Made by a program: the position numbers and the translations under genes. Shown here in pieces: positions 10,252 to 22,761 of a stretch of 64,000 nt of DNA. The DNA lies in contig OX387182.1 of the NCBI GenBank assembly GCA_947561395.2, positions 2,180,001 through 2,244,000 of the forward strand. Direction: 5' to 3'. Origin of the DNA: Buxus sempervirens (Eukaryota > Streptophyta > Magnoliopsida > Buxales > Buxaceae). A model generated the notes under the pieces. It ran no database searches, was not told where the DNA came from, and saw only the letters and a list, made by a program, of their open reading frames with translations. Numbering within the stretch: the stretch's first letter is position 1; every line of letters starts with the position of its first letter.

Positions 10252-12017
10252 TTGTTTAGATGGTTTGAATATAAGTGGTAATACACAGTACGATAAATTT
10301 GTATGTGATGTCTGTAGTAAATTTGTGATATCTTCAGTGGGTTTGTCTATAAAGTACTCTTTTACGTACGATAAGAGTGTTTTACTTCCACTTACTGATC
10401 AAGCGGGGTTATTTAACATTATCACCCACAACGAACGTTCTGCGAATGTGTACTTATTTGACGGTGAAGGGCAATTGCAAAGCGTTTAGTCTTCCAGAAG
10501 GTGATTATCACATATTTGAATTACGAAGTCGTAGTGTTTGTTATCATACTAGTGTTTTAATACTTAAACTATTTTATTTTTTAGGACGACTAATTTAATA
10601 AGTAGTGAACCGTTGCTTGAACCAATTACGGGCACATTTGTTGATCGGGAGCCTACAGTTGTTGGGAGTTGTGTTGAACACAATAGAGCCTCACTTGTGT
10701 CTAGCATGTGGCAATCAAAAATTATTGGTGATGGTCAGGTTTTTAGGAGTGCTGATGAATTCAGGCAAGTTGTTTACAAGCATGCCATTGGCAACAGATT
10801 CCGTTATGTATTCAAGAAAAATAGTCGGGAATATATCTCTGCCAGATGTTCTGTTAAAGATTATTCTTGGAAAGTTAACGTAGGTCGTGTGAAACATACG
10901 AACTGCATGATAGTGCACAAGTTTGTGAATACACACAAACACTTGGCACAAGATGAAGTCTCAATAAAGCCTATTGTGCGATCGAAGTGGATAGCTGGTG
11001 TTATTGAGAAAACAGTAAGAGAGACACCGAATTACTTGCCACGACAAATTTCTAAGGACTTTCATAATGATCATGCGATGAATTTAACATACCAGCAATG
11101 TTGGAGGAGCAAGGAGAAAGTGAAGAGGAAGATGGATGGAAATGCGGAGGACTCGTACAAACTTATTCCATGGATGTGTCAACGCTTGATGGAGTCCAAT
11201 CTAGGGACGTTGGCTTGGTGTACATCGAGTGATGACGGGAAGTTTAAGCAGTTGTTCATTGCATACTCTTGGGTAGAGCAGCCCGTGTCCTTGTATAGGT
11301 CGAGTGGTCAGTGCATCCACTTAAAAAATGATTTAATTTATTTCATCTACAGTTGAACCTGTAAAAGTGTTCAACTGTAGCCAATAAAACCTTGCCACTT
11401 TACCCTGCAACAGTTCTCAAAAAGTGAAAAAAAAAAATGTATATGAATCCCTTAAAAAAATACATTTCTCTCTCTTAAAATAATTGAATGCGCCAATCAC
11501 ATTACAATGAACAAATACACAGATGTGTAAGAGATTCGGTGCAGATAATAAGCGTACGTAACGATGCATGATCTCTAATATGGTGTACATGGTATATATA
11601 TAAACAAGATCAAGTAAAACGGACAACCCATCAGTCAGAAATTTTTGTGAAAATGCTCACGGTTTCACACTCTCTAAAAAGCCACAATCTGAAGGTTCAC
11701 GGTTTCACATTATCTAGGTTAACACAACAATTTTTTTCTAAGGTTGGAGCCCCTCAGCCAACGCGTCTGTTGAAAAAACCAAAAGGAACACGACGTAGAA
11801 TCTGTTAAGTGGGAAATACCGAGACATAGGAAACCTTTTCATATATTCATTTATTTTCACGTCGCACATGGCATCTCTCTAAGACAGTAGTGTTCTCTCA
11901 ACAACTTTTCATATATTCATTTTTCCTGTTTTTCCTAACCTCGATCTTCTCTTCATTTGAATCCCTATAAGTAAATGACGCTTGTACTTATGAAGCATAG
12001 TAGAGAAGAGCCTGAAG

Positions 12018-15000
12018 ATGACGAGTAACACAATGCAGCTTTTCTCTTCTCTCTTCTTCCTTCTCCCTTTAAGTATTTTCCTTCGCAAATTTGCAGTTGC
12101 ACAAAATACGACTATCCCCATTAACATTGGCATAGTTCTTGATCTTGACACATGGGTTGCTAAGATGGGGTTGAGCTGCATTTCTATGGCACTCTCGGAT
12201 TTCTATGCAAGCCATGAAGACTATAAAACCAGGCTGGTTCTCCACACCAGGGACTCAAAGGAAGACGTCGTTGGTGCAGCCTCAACAGGTAACTGCTTAA
12301 TTTCACTACTATTTAATCTTTCTAATGGCGTCTTAATTTCACTACTATTTACAATAGCTGCAATTTGTCCTTAATTAACTCAGTTTAATCTAATTAAGAA
12401 AAGATACGTCTGTTGAAGAATCGGTTAATGCCATGGAGTAGTTTGTCTTTGCTTTTTTTTTCCTCTTTTTTTTGGTGGGGATGAAAAGGGAGAACACCTT
12501 CATTACAATTTTAAAAGGGTACAACCAGTCTCTCAACAATTAAGATAGGGGAAATACAAGGAGGGGCAGAACCCAACAATAAACAAGAGAAATTATCAAA
12601 GGCAAAGTGGGGTTATCAAAAAGTTGTGGTGATGACCAGCTAATTAATGTTGAGTGGGGTTAGCAGTTAATTTAAAAATGTGTTTGCAACCATGGATTTG
12701 TGTCCATGATTCTAATAATGAACTGGAATACATATATATATGTTAATATGAATCAAAGAGGAAGGGTCTTTGGGGTTGTAGTGAATCTGCATAATGTACT
12801 TTATAGAATAGTGTAGATAAAGGAGAATCATATTAAAATGCCATTTTTTTCCTTTAAAAAAAATTCATTTGTTGAAATAAATTAATGGTAGTTTTATAAT
12901 AATATATATTGGTCGAAGCAACTCCATGCTTATACTGACTACTTGGGAGGATACACTAGGGTGTTCAATAGACTCTTTATGGGGTTGATCGCCTTTTATC
13001 AATAAGCGTATCTCGATCCCAGCCAGCATCAAAGCCTTGTATTTTGTTTGTACTGCTCAGTGAAGACAAATTTTCTTAACTTTGGGTGGGAAATATCAAT
13101 GTAAATCGTCTGCATGCGTTGCTGCACGCGCGGACGCGTGGGCCCCACACCTCTGCATGTGCAGCAACACTGCAGACGATGTGAACTCGAGAAATACAAT
13201 AACAATACCTAGACGACTCGCGTCAACCGTTGATGATAGAAAAACGGCGAAATATGCGGGGAAATGAAAAAGGAAAAGGGGAAATATAATAACAACGCCT
13301 CACAGTCTCACACGACTTCCCTAAACTCTTACAATAATCTCTTGTGAGCTGGAGATTTTGATCATTTCTTCCAGCTCCTGGTTTTGGTTGTTTTCTCTGG
13401 TGTCAAACATAGTGTTTTTAACCATTAATTAAAAACACTCTTAACTGTAGTGTAGTATATAAGTAGGGATTTAAATTTGAAAAGAAGGTGAGAATCTTAA
13501 GAGAATGTTCTTCCCTCTTCCCTTTACTATTTGTGGAGTTTTGTTAAATCTCCCTATTTTTCATAAATCAAAATAAAAAAAATTAGTTTTGAAAACAAAT
13601 AAAAAATGGGGGGAAAATTAGAAAGTGGAAAAAAAAAGGGACAAAGGTTTAGGAATGGGATCCTCTACGGTCGAACTCGTAACTTGCTATAACCCGTACC
13701 CAGTTATTTGACGCCACCTTAGCTACTTTATACTATCATGGCCACGTCATCAGGAAAGCCAAAACGAAACGGTGTTAAATCGTTTGCGCCTCGACTGTCG
13801 GGCCCTCTCCCCAACTGTGCAAAACCACTTTTTCTTCCCCTCCCCACTGCAAAACGTCCTCTCATTCCCTATCTAAAACCTCTCCCTCTCTCTCACTCTC
13901 AAACAGCAAAAGTTCTTTACTCCATGAATGGTTCTGTGCAGCTAATACCGAACGTGGTCCTTTACAAAGGCTTGACGGTGACAGTGATCATATCGAGCTA
14001 TCGTCGAAGCGCAAGTTATTCTCGGGATGAGGTGGTTGCAAGCAACAAAGATCATACAAACATCTTGTAGAGTTCACATTGAATGGAAGAGTGTTTTGTT
14101 GAATAAATTATTGTTGAATAAATTAAACAATAACTCACAACAACAAAAGTGATTTCGATTGATCGTATCTATAAAAACCGTATACCTCACATTGTGCACA
14201 AACAAATGGGTAAATAAAAAACATGGCAAAAATTAAAAGCCTCAACCTTCAGGCTGGTTGAAAGGAAGGATCTCCAAAACGTAACTTCAGAGTTTTATGT
14301 CCGTTTCTTTCGTATATATATTTTTGATTTCCCCTCTAGCAGTTGATTCCAGTACCTGAGTAGTGAAGGGATCAATCGAACCCATAGCAAGTAAAAGATA
14401 GATGCAAGGAAAAGAGACCATACGAACACAGTGGTGGGTGGTTGGTTCTGGCGTCCCATCAGACCTTTGAGGAAGGGAGAGATCTAGACCATCACCCAGA
14501 ATGCAAAGAAAAACTTCCCAAAAAGAGGATGACTGATCTATCCCTTCCTCAAAGGTCATGGCCGAAGAAGTCGGTACGCTAGCAACCACTCCCACCAAGA
14601 TCCTAACCACAACCGATTCATTCCTGAACGATCTCGCCCTTGTCCTTAGGAACATTGTCAACCCAATCACTGGCACTCCTTTCTCGTTAATCTCGGCGCC
14701 TCTACCCTCCAGACTCACACTGCAGTACACTCTCGCCTTACACCTCAACAGATCATACGCCTACAGCCTCCTCTCCCTGGATATTCTACCTTCGTTGTGC
14801 CTCATCACAACAGCCTTCTCGAAACAGGCCGGCCCTTCGATCCCATCAAACCCCTTAGTAGACCTTGGATGATCAACAACGATGCGGCGAAGGTTTTGCA
14901 GTGGAAGGGGGAAGAAGAAGTGGTTTTGCGCAGTCGAGGAGAGGGCTCGACAGTCGAGGTGAGACAATTTAACGCCGTTTCATTTTGCCTTTTCTAATGA

Positions 15001-18000
15001 TATGGCCTTGATATAATTAGCTGAGGTGGCATTAGGTAACTGGTTACGGGTTATAGCAAGTTACGAATTCGACCGTAGAGGATCCCATTCCAAGGTTTAT
15101 GGTTTGCGTAAGAAGTAGCTAAGATCCTATTCGTGGAGTTTTGTTAAATCTCCCTATTTTTCATAAATCAAAATATAAAAAAAAAATTAGTTTTGAAAAC
15201 AAAGAAAAAATGGGGGGAAAATTAGAAAGTGGAAAAAAAAAAAAAAGGGACAAAGGTTTATGGTTTGCGTAAGAAGTAGCTAAGATCGTATTCGTGGAGT
15301 TTTGTTAAATCTCCCTATTTTTCATAAATCAAAATAAAAAAAAATTTAGTTTTGAAAACAAAGAAAAAATGGGGGGAAAATTAGAAAGTGGAATAAAAAA
15401 AGGGACAAAGGTTTATGGTTTGCGTAAGAAGTAGCTAAGATCCTATTCGTGCTACCGGTTTTGTCACTACTCGCCAAAATATCCCACACATCTTCTTTAT
15501 GATACTTAAACACTCTTTTGAGCAATGTAATGTTGGCAAATATAGTTAGTGGGGGAAAGAATAATAGGTTAATAGCAAGTGGGGTAGTTATCAGAAAGAC
15601 ACTTTAATGCCAAATGAGATTAACAATTTGTTTAAAGACGTGTTCGCAACCATGGATTTGTATAGGCGGTTATGATAGCAGATCATCGAGATACCTATGT
15701 ATATATGAATCAAAGTCGAGGGATCTTTGGGGTTGAAATATAAGTCAAGAATCTTCACTATTGGCTTTATAGAATATTATAGATAATGATATACACATGC
15801 TTAATGCTTAGCATATATAGTTTAAAAAACTCAACTCTGAATATTGGCTTAGTGCAACTGTTGATCGCTTCAAAATCTATTGCCCAATTTATTTAGAACA
15901 AGGCCCGAATCACTAACTAGTTGGTTCGTATTATTGATTTGATAATTTTTATGTTGAACCATGTTTTATGTTTTGAAATCAAGGATAAGCATATCTTGTT
16001 AAATTTCTAGCTTATTGCCAAATAATTTAAATACATTTGTACGTTTAACATGGCTGAGATGCAGAGTTAAATTGAATTATACTAAATATAACTCAAGAAG
16101 GCAAGTCTGTGTATCTCACTTATCTAAGCCTTGAGTTGTCAAGAAGGAAAGTCGACATGGGGGACCATATTAAATATCTGGTTGTTGTTTCAGCTTCGCG
16201 ACCTTGCGCAAACGCCCATTTGTCTAAACCATGTCCTCAAAGAGGACTTCCATGGTGGGACTCCTCTATTGATTATTCATTAATAATAATAATAATAATA
16301 ATAGTGCAAGGCTTCATAAAAGGGTGTTGTCAATATTTGGGCATTTTCTAAGCCGAAAAATTTGGATGCGTGTTAATCTATCTATACTGTATATAATATC
16401 CAAAACCAACAGCCCTTTGGGAAGTATGCCAAATTAACATATTCCTGTTTCCAAAATAAGCTTTTAATGTCATTTTTGTGTTATATGTTTATATTGGTAA
16501 CTTTGTTTCTTTATTTTTTATTTTTAGGAGAATCATCCGATGAGACTTATACCAAGTTATATATGGTCCTTTTGCCTTTTTTATAACTCCAATCAATACA
16601 ATAAACTTACTCCTCTATGGAAAATTTATCTCATATTTACAATTACTTGGGAATGGTAATGGCTTGATGGGAAAACGTTCAATTGGACCTGAAAGGTTTA
16701 AATCAAAACTAGCTAGTTAAAACCCATTAATTATTAGAAAGGTGGAAAACCTCAAGTTTATCCCGTTCACATCCTGTGGAGCCTCTATCTACATCTTATT
16801 TGTAACTTTTTATTGGATTGTGCCAAGTATATATAGTAAAAAATTTACAATTGTACCATTTTGGCGGTTTTTTACTACAGATGGCATTATCTTATTAAAG
16901 CTTCAAACAAAAGTGCAGATAGAGGCTCCAGAGGATGTGATCCAAATCAATAATAGTTGTCAACAATATTTTAACAACACAAATCCAATTAAATCAATAA
17001 TAGTTGTCAAATGGGATGATGGATCAGATCCATTACCACTCAATAGACCCTACCCACACCTTGATTCATAATTGGGTAGATGGCTACCATACCCAAATCA
17101 ACTTTATACGCTTAAGATAATTTAATGACATAAATATTTTTCTTAACTTTAGTCTTTGACCGTTGCTTATTCTCTTTGCTTTTACCTTGAAATGCAGCTC
17201 TAGACCTCATAAGGAACGTAGAAGTACAAGCAATCATAGGGCCCTTAACATCAGAACAGGCAAATTTTGTTGCTGATCTTGGGGAAAAGGCTCAAGTACC
17301 CATTGTGTCTTTTACAGCAACTAGCCCTTCTCTTTCTTTAGCTAGAAATCCGTATTTTATCAGAGCCACCCAGTATGACTCATTACAAGTGCAAGCCATC
17401 AGTGCTATTATCAAAAATTATGGATGGAGGGAAGCTGTACCCATATATGAAGATACTGATTATGGAAGTGGAATCATACCTTACCTAAATGATGCCTTGC
17501 AAGAGATTAATGCTCGGGTTCCCTATAGGAGTGTTATTCTTACTTCAGCCACTAATGATCAAGTTGCCGAAGAGCTTTACAAGCTAATGACAATGCAAAC
17601 TAGAGTGTTTATTTTGCACATGTCACCATCCCTTGGCTCGCGCTTACTTTTGAACGCAAAAAAAGTGGGAATGATGAGTGAAGAATATGTTTGGATCCTC
17701 ACTAACGGATTAGCTAATCTCTTGAACTCCATGGATTCTTCTGTTATTGAATCAATGCAGGGCACATTGGGTACAAAAACTTATGTTCCAAGATCAAAAG
17801 AACTCACCAATTTTACAGTTAGATGGAGAAGGAAATTCCAACAAGAGAACCCAGACATTCAAAGACCCGAACTAAATGTCTTTGGGCTTTGGGCTTATGA
17901 TGTTGTACAGGCATTAGCAATGGCAGCAGAGGAAGTTGGAGGCACAAAATTTCAATTTCAAATTGCAAGTATTAGTCAAAACGGTACAGACCTCAAAACC

Positions 18001-19867
18001 ATTCACGTCTCTCAAAAAGGTCCACAGCTTTTACAAGCAATATCAAGGACTAATTTTAAAGGCTTAAGTGGGAAGTTCCATTTCATTGATCGACAACTGC
18101 AATCATCTGCCATTGAGATAGTAAATGTTATTGGTAATGGTCAAAAATTGGTATGTTTTTGGACACAAAAAACTGGAATAACTTGGGATTTGAATGTGCC
18201 TTTTAGCAATGAGCATGCTACTATGAAGACAGCTTTTCGCCCTGTCATATGGCCAGGTGATTCCACAATTACACCTAAAGGTTGGGTGATTCCAACTAGT
18301 GGGAAAAGGTTGAGAATTGGAGTTCCAGTGAAGAAAGGTTTTACTGAATTTCTCAGTGTGGAAATAGATCCTAAGACTAAAGCAGCAACAGTTAAAGGGT
18401 TTTGCATAGATGTCTTTAAAGCTGTAATGGAAGCATTACCGTATGCCGTTCCCTATGAATTCATTCCCTTTGAGAAAGCGGGCGGTGGTACTGTGAATTA
18501 CAATGATTTGGTTTATCAAGTTTATCTTCAGGCCAGTCTGGTTTTATATTTCATCTATATACTTTTTAAATGCATCCTTCATCCTTCTATTTATTGAAGT
18601 AATATTTCCTTTATTTTGTTACAGAACTATGATGCTGTGGTGGGCGACATAACTATCATAGCCAATCGATCCTTATATGTTGATTTCACTCTACCTTATA
18701 CAGAGTCTGGTGTATCACTCATTGCGCCGATCAGATATGAGGAAAGCAACAATGCTTGGGTTTTCCTAAAGCCATTAACTACAAAACTTTGGGTGACCAG
18801 TGCAGCTTCCTTTGTCTTCATTGGCTTTGTTATTTGGGTTCTTGAACACCGAATAAATGCCGAATTTCGAGGACCTCCATTGCGTCAACTTGAAACAATA
18901 CTTAATTTCTCCTTTTCAACACTTGTTTTTGCACACAGTAATTTCTCTTTCACATCTTTGAGTCCACATATATAGTAGAAGGTTAGGATCCTTAGAGCTA
19001 ACGAGCTAATTTGGATTATTTTATATACTATGTTCTTTTTTGCAGGAGAGGCAGTAGTTAGCGGTTTGGCTAAGTTTGTAGTGATCATATGGGTTTTCGT
19101 TGTTCTAATACTGACCTCAAGCTACACAGCAAGCTTGACTTCTATGTTAACTATTCAGCAACTCCAACCATCTATTGCAGACATAAAAGAGCTTCTGAAA
19201 AGTAACAAGAATGTTGGTTACCAGAAAGGCTCTTTTGTTTTGGGACTCTTGAAGCAGATGAACTTTGATGATTCCCAGCTTAAGTTCTATAGCTCTTTAG
19301 AAGAGTGTGATAAGCTTTTTTCTCATGGGAGTCAAAATGGTGGTATTGATGCTGCATTAGATGAGATCCCTTACATCAAGCTCTTACTTGCAAAATATTG
19401 TGATAAGTACACAATGGTGGAACCAACATATAAGACAGATGGTTTGGGCTTCGTAAGTCTTTCTTCTCCTTTATCATTTGGACTCCCCTTCTATATGTCT
19501 GAAATGTTTTATGTCATTAGTAAAACCTTATATTCTCTGGCATATATAGGCTTTCCCAAGAGGATCTCCCTTGGTTTCAGATATATCAAGGGCAATCTTG
19601 ACTATATCAGAGGGACGGAAGTTGGAAGAAATTGAGAAAGCATGGTTCAGTCGTCAAACCAGTTGCCCGGACCCAAGCAATAGGGTTTCTTCAACAAGTC
19701 TCACACTTGGTAGCTTCTGGGGCTTGTTCCTTATTGCTGGAGCTGCTTCATTTTCTGCTCTTATTATACACTTAGCCACTCGCATCTACAACCTCCGACA
19801 TATCTGGCAACGTAATGAGACTTCATTATGGCAAAGAATTATCACAGTGGCGAGACACTTATACTAG
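12018..19867 (+). CDS. Glutamate receptor-like channel (GLR, clade 2-like), five exons
   Basis: Plant GLRs are amino-acid-gated cation/Ca2+ channels of plasma or internal membranes. Proposed exons: 12018-12288, 17198-18531, 18625-18937, 19046-19452, 19550-19867. The lengths sum to 2643 nt, giving 880 aa in one frame. Visible: signal peptide (about 1-28); ligand-binding-like amino-terminal domain (about 30-420); S1 from [12 protein letters not shown] (about 460); M1 [20 protein letters not shown] (about 590-610); pore [11 protein letters not shown]3 with [11 protein letters not shown], matching the gating motif; S2; M4 [20 protein letters not shown] (about 830-850). In the pore the usual FWFSF reads LNFSF. 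The exon 2 donor is odd: CAG|GCCAGT (GC-AG) gives the family-typical joint [12 protein letters not shown]; a GT donor 9 bp later is also in frame and would add ALA-SER-LEU. No stop or frameshift is seen, so the gene is probably active. Confidence 0.9.
13099..13190. mobile_element. 92-bp foldback MITE in GLR intron 1
   Basis: The insert is nearly a palindrome: ATCGTCTGCATGCGTTGCTGCA on the left, and TGCAGCAACACTGCAGACGAT on the right. It is flanked by GAAATATCA and GAAATACAA, an imperfect 9-bp duplication. The paralogous intron at about 20890 reads GGGAAATATAATAGCAG without the insert. Its right end shares TTCACATCGTCTGC with the larger MITE at 40331-40494. The 9-bp duplication suggests Mutator-type mobilisation. 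Confidence 0.65.
13652..15091. mobile_element. Mutator-like element (1.44 kb, ~205-bp TIRs), possibly a gene-carrying Pack-MULE
   Basis: Both ends begin GGAATGGGATCCTCTACGG and stay alignable for about 205 bp (13652-13858 against 15091-14886). The flanks are identical, AAGGTTTA (13644-13651 and 15092-15099), 8 bp or perhaps an imperfect 9. Long TIRs with such a TSD point to the Mutator superfamily. There is no transposase. The middle (about 13870-14880) has balanced composition and an open frame at 14558-14872 (about 104 aa, starts [11 protein letters not shown]), with overlapping open frames on the other strand. It does not look like TIR or AT-rich filler and may be captured host sequence. 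I do not recognise the encoded peptide. Confidence 0.8.
14462..14557. repeat. Perfect 17-bp inverted repeat inside the Mutator-like element
   Basis: GACCTTTGAGGAAGGGA at 14462-14478 is matched by its exact complement at 14541-14557, with a loop of about 62 bp. The right arm ends directly at the ATG of the 14558 open frame, so a transcript of that frame would carry a strong stem in its leader. Confidence 0.8.
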
Positions 19868-21426
19868 ATAGACGGCTCTTCTAATACTTTCAGGTGACAA
19901 GGAAAAAGGTGCTTTGGAATTTGTGCAAGTAGATGCTTCGTTGCATAAAAACTCCCCACTAAGTCCTATCGTTTCACTACCCAAAAAAAAAAAGTCCTAT
20001 CGTTTCTTTTTCTTCTTTTGAAGGGTAGAAAATTTCAGAGTTCGGCAATTCAAATCAAGGAATACTAGTAGCTGAAGGACTGGTACTTAGTACAGAGATC
20101 CAAAATGTAAAATAGTTTGGCAATAGTAGAATATGTGATGGAAATAAAGGGACCAAACTACTTCTTGCTGATGTACGAGAAACTGAATTCCACATAACAT
20201 AGAGCTACATTAATCATAGGGAAAGCTTAACTAAATTTTTGCTCATTTGGTCAAACTACAATTTCACAGATCTTAATGGAAGTGCAGATTTTCATAGATC
20301 TAGCAGCGGAAGTAAAGAGTATAATATATGAAAAAGGGGAGGTAGGAGGAATCAATGGTTAGAAAAATGCAATAATATTGATTCAATGTAGCTTTAAACC
20401 CCAGTATGCTTCTTTATAAGTCATTTATTCAACTATTGTCTCATTCTTCATTTAAGAAGCTTGATATAAGAAAGAAGATCACCGAAGAATTCTCAATGTT
20501 TTTATGACTGCTACACGCCGCCCATAGGGCCCCTCAAGTCCCTTCCCCCTTGGACCCAAAATGTGAATCACCGTTTTCAACACTTAGTGTATGATTTCGA
20601 CATGTATGTATGTTTTATTGGAAGAATACCCTATATAATATAGTCTCTGCAGCTAACATTTATATTGACTACTTGGGAAGATACAGTTATTCGGTGTTCA
20701 ATAGATCCTTTATGGCTTCAAGTTTATCCTAGAGCTTACACCATGCTTGGGTAATTGTGTTAGAATAAGCATATATTTCAACATCAAATTAAGTCGTACG
20801 TGGATTTTGTTCATTATTTTTGTGTTATATTAGTACTAAAACTTTATTTGTATTGCTCAATGAAGACAAAGTTATCTTTAACTTTTGTTGGGAAATATAA
20901 TAGCAGTACCTCAAATGACTTCCCGTCAATTCTTAATGATAGAAAAGAACTTAGGTTTATCTTTTCTGCAAGGTGAACCACTTAGATGCTACTTATTCTA
21001 GTTAGTTTTGTCACTACTTGTTAAATGCCCCACATCTCTTTTATGATACATAAACAATGTTTTAAGCAATGAAAGTTAGGGATTACAATTTTATAATGAT
21101 AATGCACCTGTTTGTTGCTTAGCATAGTTAAAAAAATCATGCCTGGTTAGTGTTTAAAAAACTAGAGCAACAGTTGACTTCAGAATCTATTGACAAAGTT
21201 TTTTCTTTTTTCTATTTTTTGGGAAAGAGGTAAGTTACTATTAATCACAAATGTACAAAAGGATCCGTATTTACACCATGGATCGACTAATACCACAAGA
21301 GGAATCTAGTCTCTAACGAAATCCAAGTTAAGAACAGAGACTTCGTATATGAAACCATTAAAAAGCCCGAATCACTAAAACTAGTCAGTTTGTATTATGA
21401 ATTTGAGAATCTTAGTGTTAACCATG

Positions 21427-21471
<45 letters not shown>

Positions 21472-22046
21472 CTTGTTAAATTTCTATATGGATGGCAATG
21501 GTTCGGTTAAATCCGCTAAACCCGAGCCAAACCAAACCTATAAAGGACTGTTTTGGGTCTTCATTAAACAGCTTTGTTTTTATATTGGAAACATCATTGC
21601 GGTTTTGGTTCGGTTAATGTTTTGAAGTCAAACTGAACTGACTATATTTAAATACATGTGTTTTGCAGAATAAGTTCGTTGTTACTTTGTATATAAAACC
21701 ATTAAAAAGCTATTTATAATTTGTTTAATAGGTTTATTACTAGTTTAAAAAACAGGTGTAAGCCCAAATCATTGTAAATTACAATGTTTGATATGTTATT
21801 AGGGCTCAAAGTCGTGCCCAAAATAGGATGATGGATCAGGTCAAATTTGCCAATCGATGGATCACCATACCCACGCCTTGATTCATAACTATGGGTTGAT
21901 GGCTACAATTAATATAAAATGTGATGGCTACCATTCCCGAATCAACTTTATAAGCTTAAGATTATTTTATTTACATAAATCTTTTTCTTAACTTTAGTCT
22001 TTAACCTTTGCTTTACTATCTTTGTTTTTATCTTGAAATGCAACTC
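19868..22046. other. Intergenic DNA downstream of GLR, including duplicated GLR intron sequence
   Basis: From about 20640 onward there are diverged matches to GLR intron 1: TGACTACTTGGGAAGATACA (compare 12937), TTTTGTCACTACT (compare 15458) and the run just before exon 2. This copy lacks the transposons and tandem repeat present in the live gene. No exon 1 was found. 21428-21470 is an (AT)n microsatellite. 21204-21310 may be a LINE 3' end on the reverse strand. Confidence 0.55.
21428..21470. repeat. (TA)n microsatellite
   Basis: About 21 uninterrupted TA dinucleotides. Confidence 0.95.
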
Positions 22047-22761
22047 TAGACCTCATAAGGAATGCAGAAGTTCAGGCTATCATAGGGCCTTCAACATCAG
22101 CACAAGCAAATTTTGTTGCCAATCTTAGGGACAAAGCTCAAGTGTCCATTGTATCTTTTACAGCAACTAGCTCTTCTCTTACTTTGGCTAGAACTCTGCA
22201 TTTTATCAGAGCTGCCTAGAATGACTCATTACAAGTGCAAGCATCAGTGCTATTATCCAAAATTATGGATGGACGGAACCTGTACCCATATATGAAGATA
22301 CTGATTATGGAAGTGGAATCATACCGTACCTGAATGTTGCCTTGCAAGAGATTAATGCTCGGGTCCCCTAGAGGAGTGTTATTCCTACTTCAGCCACTGA
22401 TGGTCGAGTTGCTAAAGAGCTTTACAAGCTAATGACAATGCAGACTATAGTGTTTATTTTGCACATGTTACTGTCCCTTGGCTTGCGCCTACTTTTGAAG
22501 GCAAAAGAAGCAGGGATGATGAGTTAAGAATATGTTTGAATCCTCACTAACAGATTAGCTAATCTTTTGAACTCCATGGATTCTTCTGTTATTGAATCAA
22601 TGAAGGGCACCTTAGGTGTAAATACTTATGTTCCAACATTGAAAGAACTCACCAGTTTTATAGTTAGATGGAGAAGGAAATTCCAACAAGAGAACCTAGA
22701 CATCCAAAGACCTAAACTAAGTGTCTTTGGGCTTTGGGCTTATGATGTTGTCAGGGCATTA
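22047..22761 (+). pseudogene. GLR pseudogene (partial exon 2)
   Basis: Closely matches exon 2 of the GLR gene from its first base (17198) to about 17910, covering part of the amino-terminal domain. It is broken: the acceptor AG is AA (ATGCAACTCTAG where the live gene has ATGCAGCTCTAG); in-frame stops occur, for example near 22216, 22370 and 22526; and a base is lost near 22240. It ends at GGGCATTA, where LTR sequence begins (22762). The ligand-binding and channel regions do not reappear anywhere to the right. It must have been disabled before or at the LTR insertion. Confidence 0.92.

Larger units (their letters stand above)
8599..11290 (+). mobile_element. Mutator-like (MuDR) transposon remnant, N-terminal transposase region
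   Basis: Two frames encode parts of a MULE transposase. 10265-10489 resembles the N-terminal module that precedes the DNA-binding region. 10613-11290 holds the MuDR zinc-binding type module: FRSADEFRQVVYKHA, then C-x4-C-type residues (ARCSVKDYSWKV), then a histidine-containing HKFVNTHKHLAQDE stretch, and the conserved IVRSKWIAGVIE and LPRQISKDF. After FKQLFIAYSW the frame shifts and the sequence ends; the catalytic DDE domain and SWIM finger are absent. The left end GGGAAAATTTCAAATACG (about 8600) looks like a MULE terminus, but no matching right end was found. An inactive 5' fragment. Confidence 0.7.
13532..15448. repeat. 161-bp tandem repeat (3 units), first unit split by a transposon
   Basis: The unit begins GTGGAGTTTTGTTAAATCTC and ends AGCTAAGATCCTATTC. 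Unit 1 is 13532-13651 plus 15100-15132, unit 2 is 15133-15293, unit 3 is 15294 to about 15448. Units 2 and 3 keep the junction CAAAGGTTTATGGTTTGCG that is interrupted in unit 1, so the Mutator-like element entered an existing array. Confidence 0.85.
12289..17197 (+). other. Large first intron of the GLR gene
   Basis: Starts GTAACT and ends AAATGCAG. It is 4.9 kb because of insertions: a 92-bp MITE (13099-13190), a Mutator-like element (13652-15091) and a tandem repeat (13532-15448). A T-rich then AAGGGAGAACACC-like stretch at about 12450-12600 may be an old LINE 3' end on the reverse strand. The segments 12920-13090, 15450-15540 and 17100-17197 have diverged matches in the GLR pseudogene locus (20640-22047). 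Confidence 0.75.

Noticed and set aside
14287..14748. 153-aa reverse open frame in the Mutator-like element
   Set aside because: No recognisable domain, and it overlaps the forward frame at 14558; neither could be assigned, so only the element is annotated.
17305..17305. Internal ATG as GLR start
   Set aside because: Exon 1 at 12018 supplies a signal peptide and the first part of the amino-terminal domain in phase with exon 2.
21480..21640. TGGCAATGGTTCGG stretch resembling hAT-like termini
   Set aside because: No inverted partner or TSD found.
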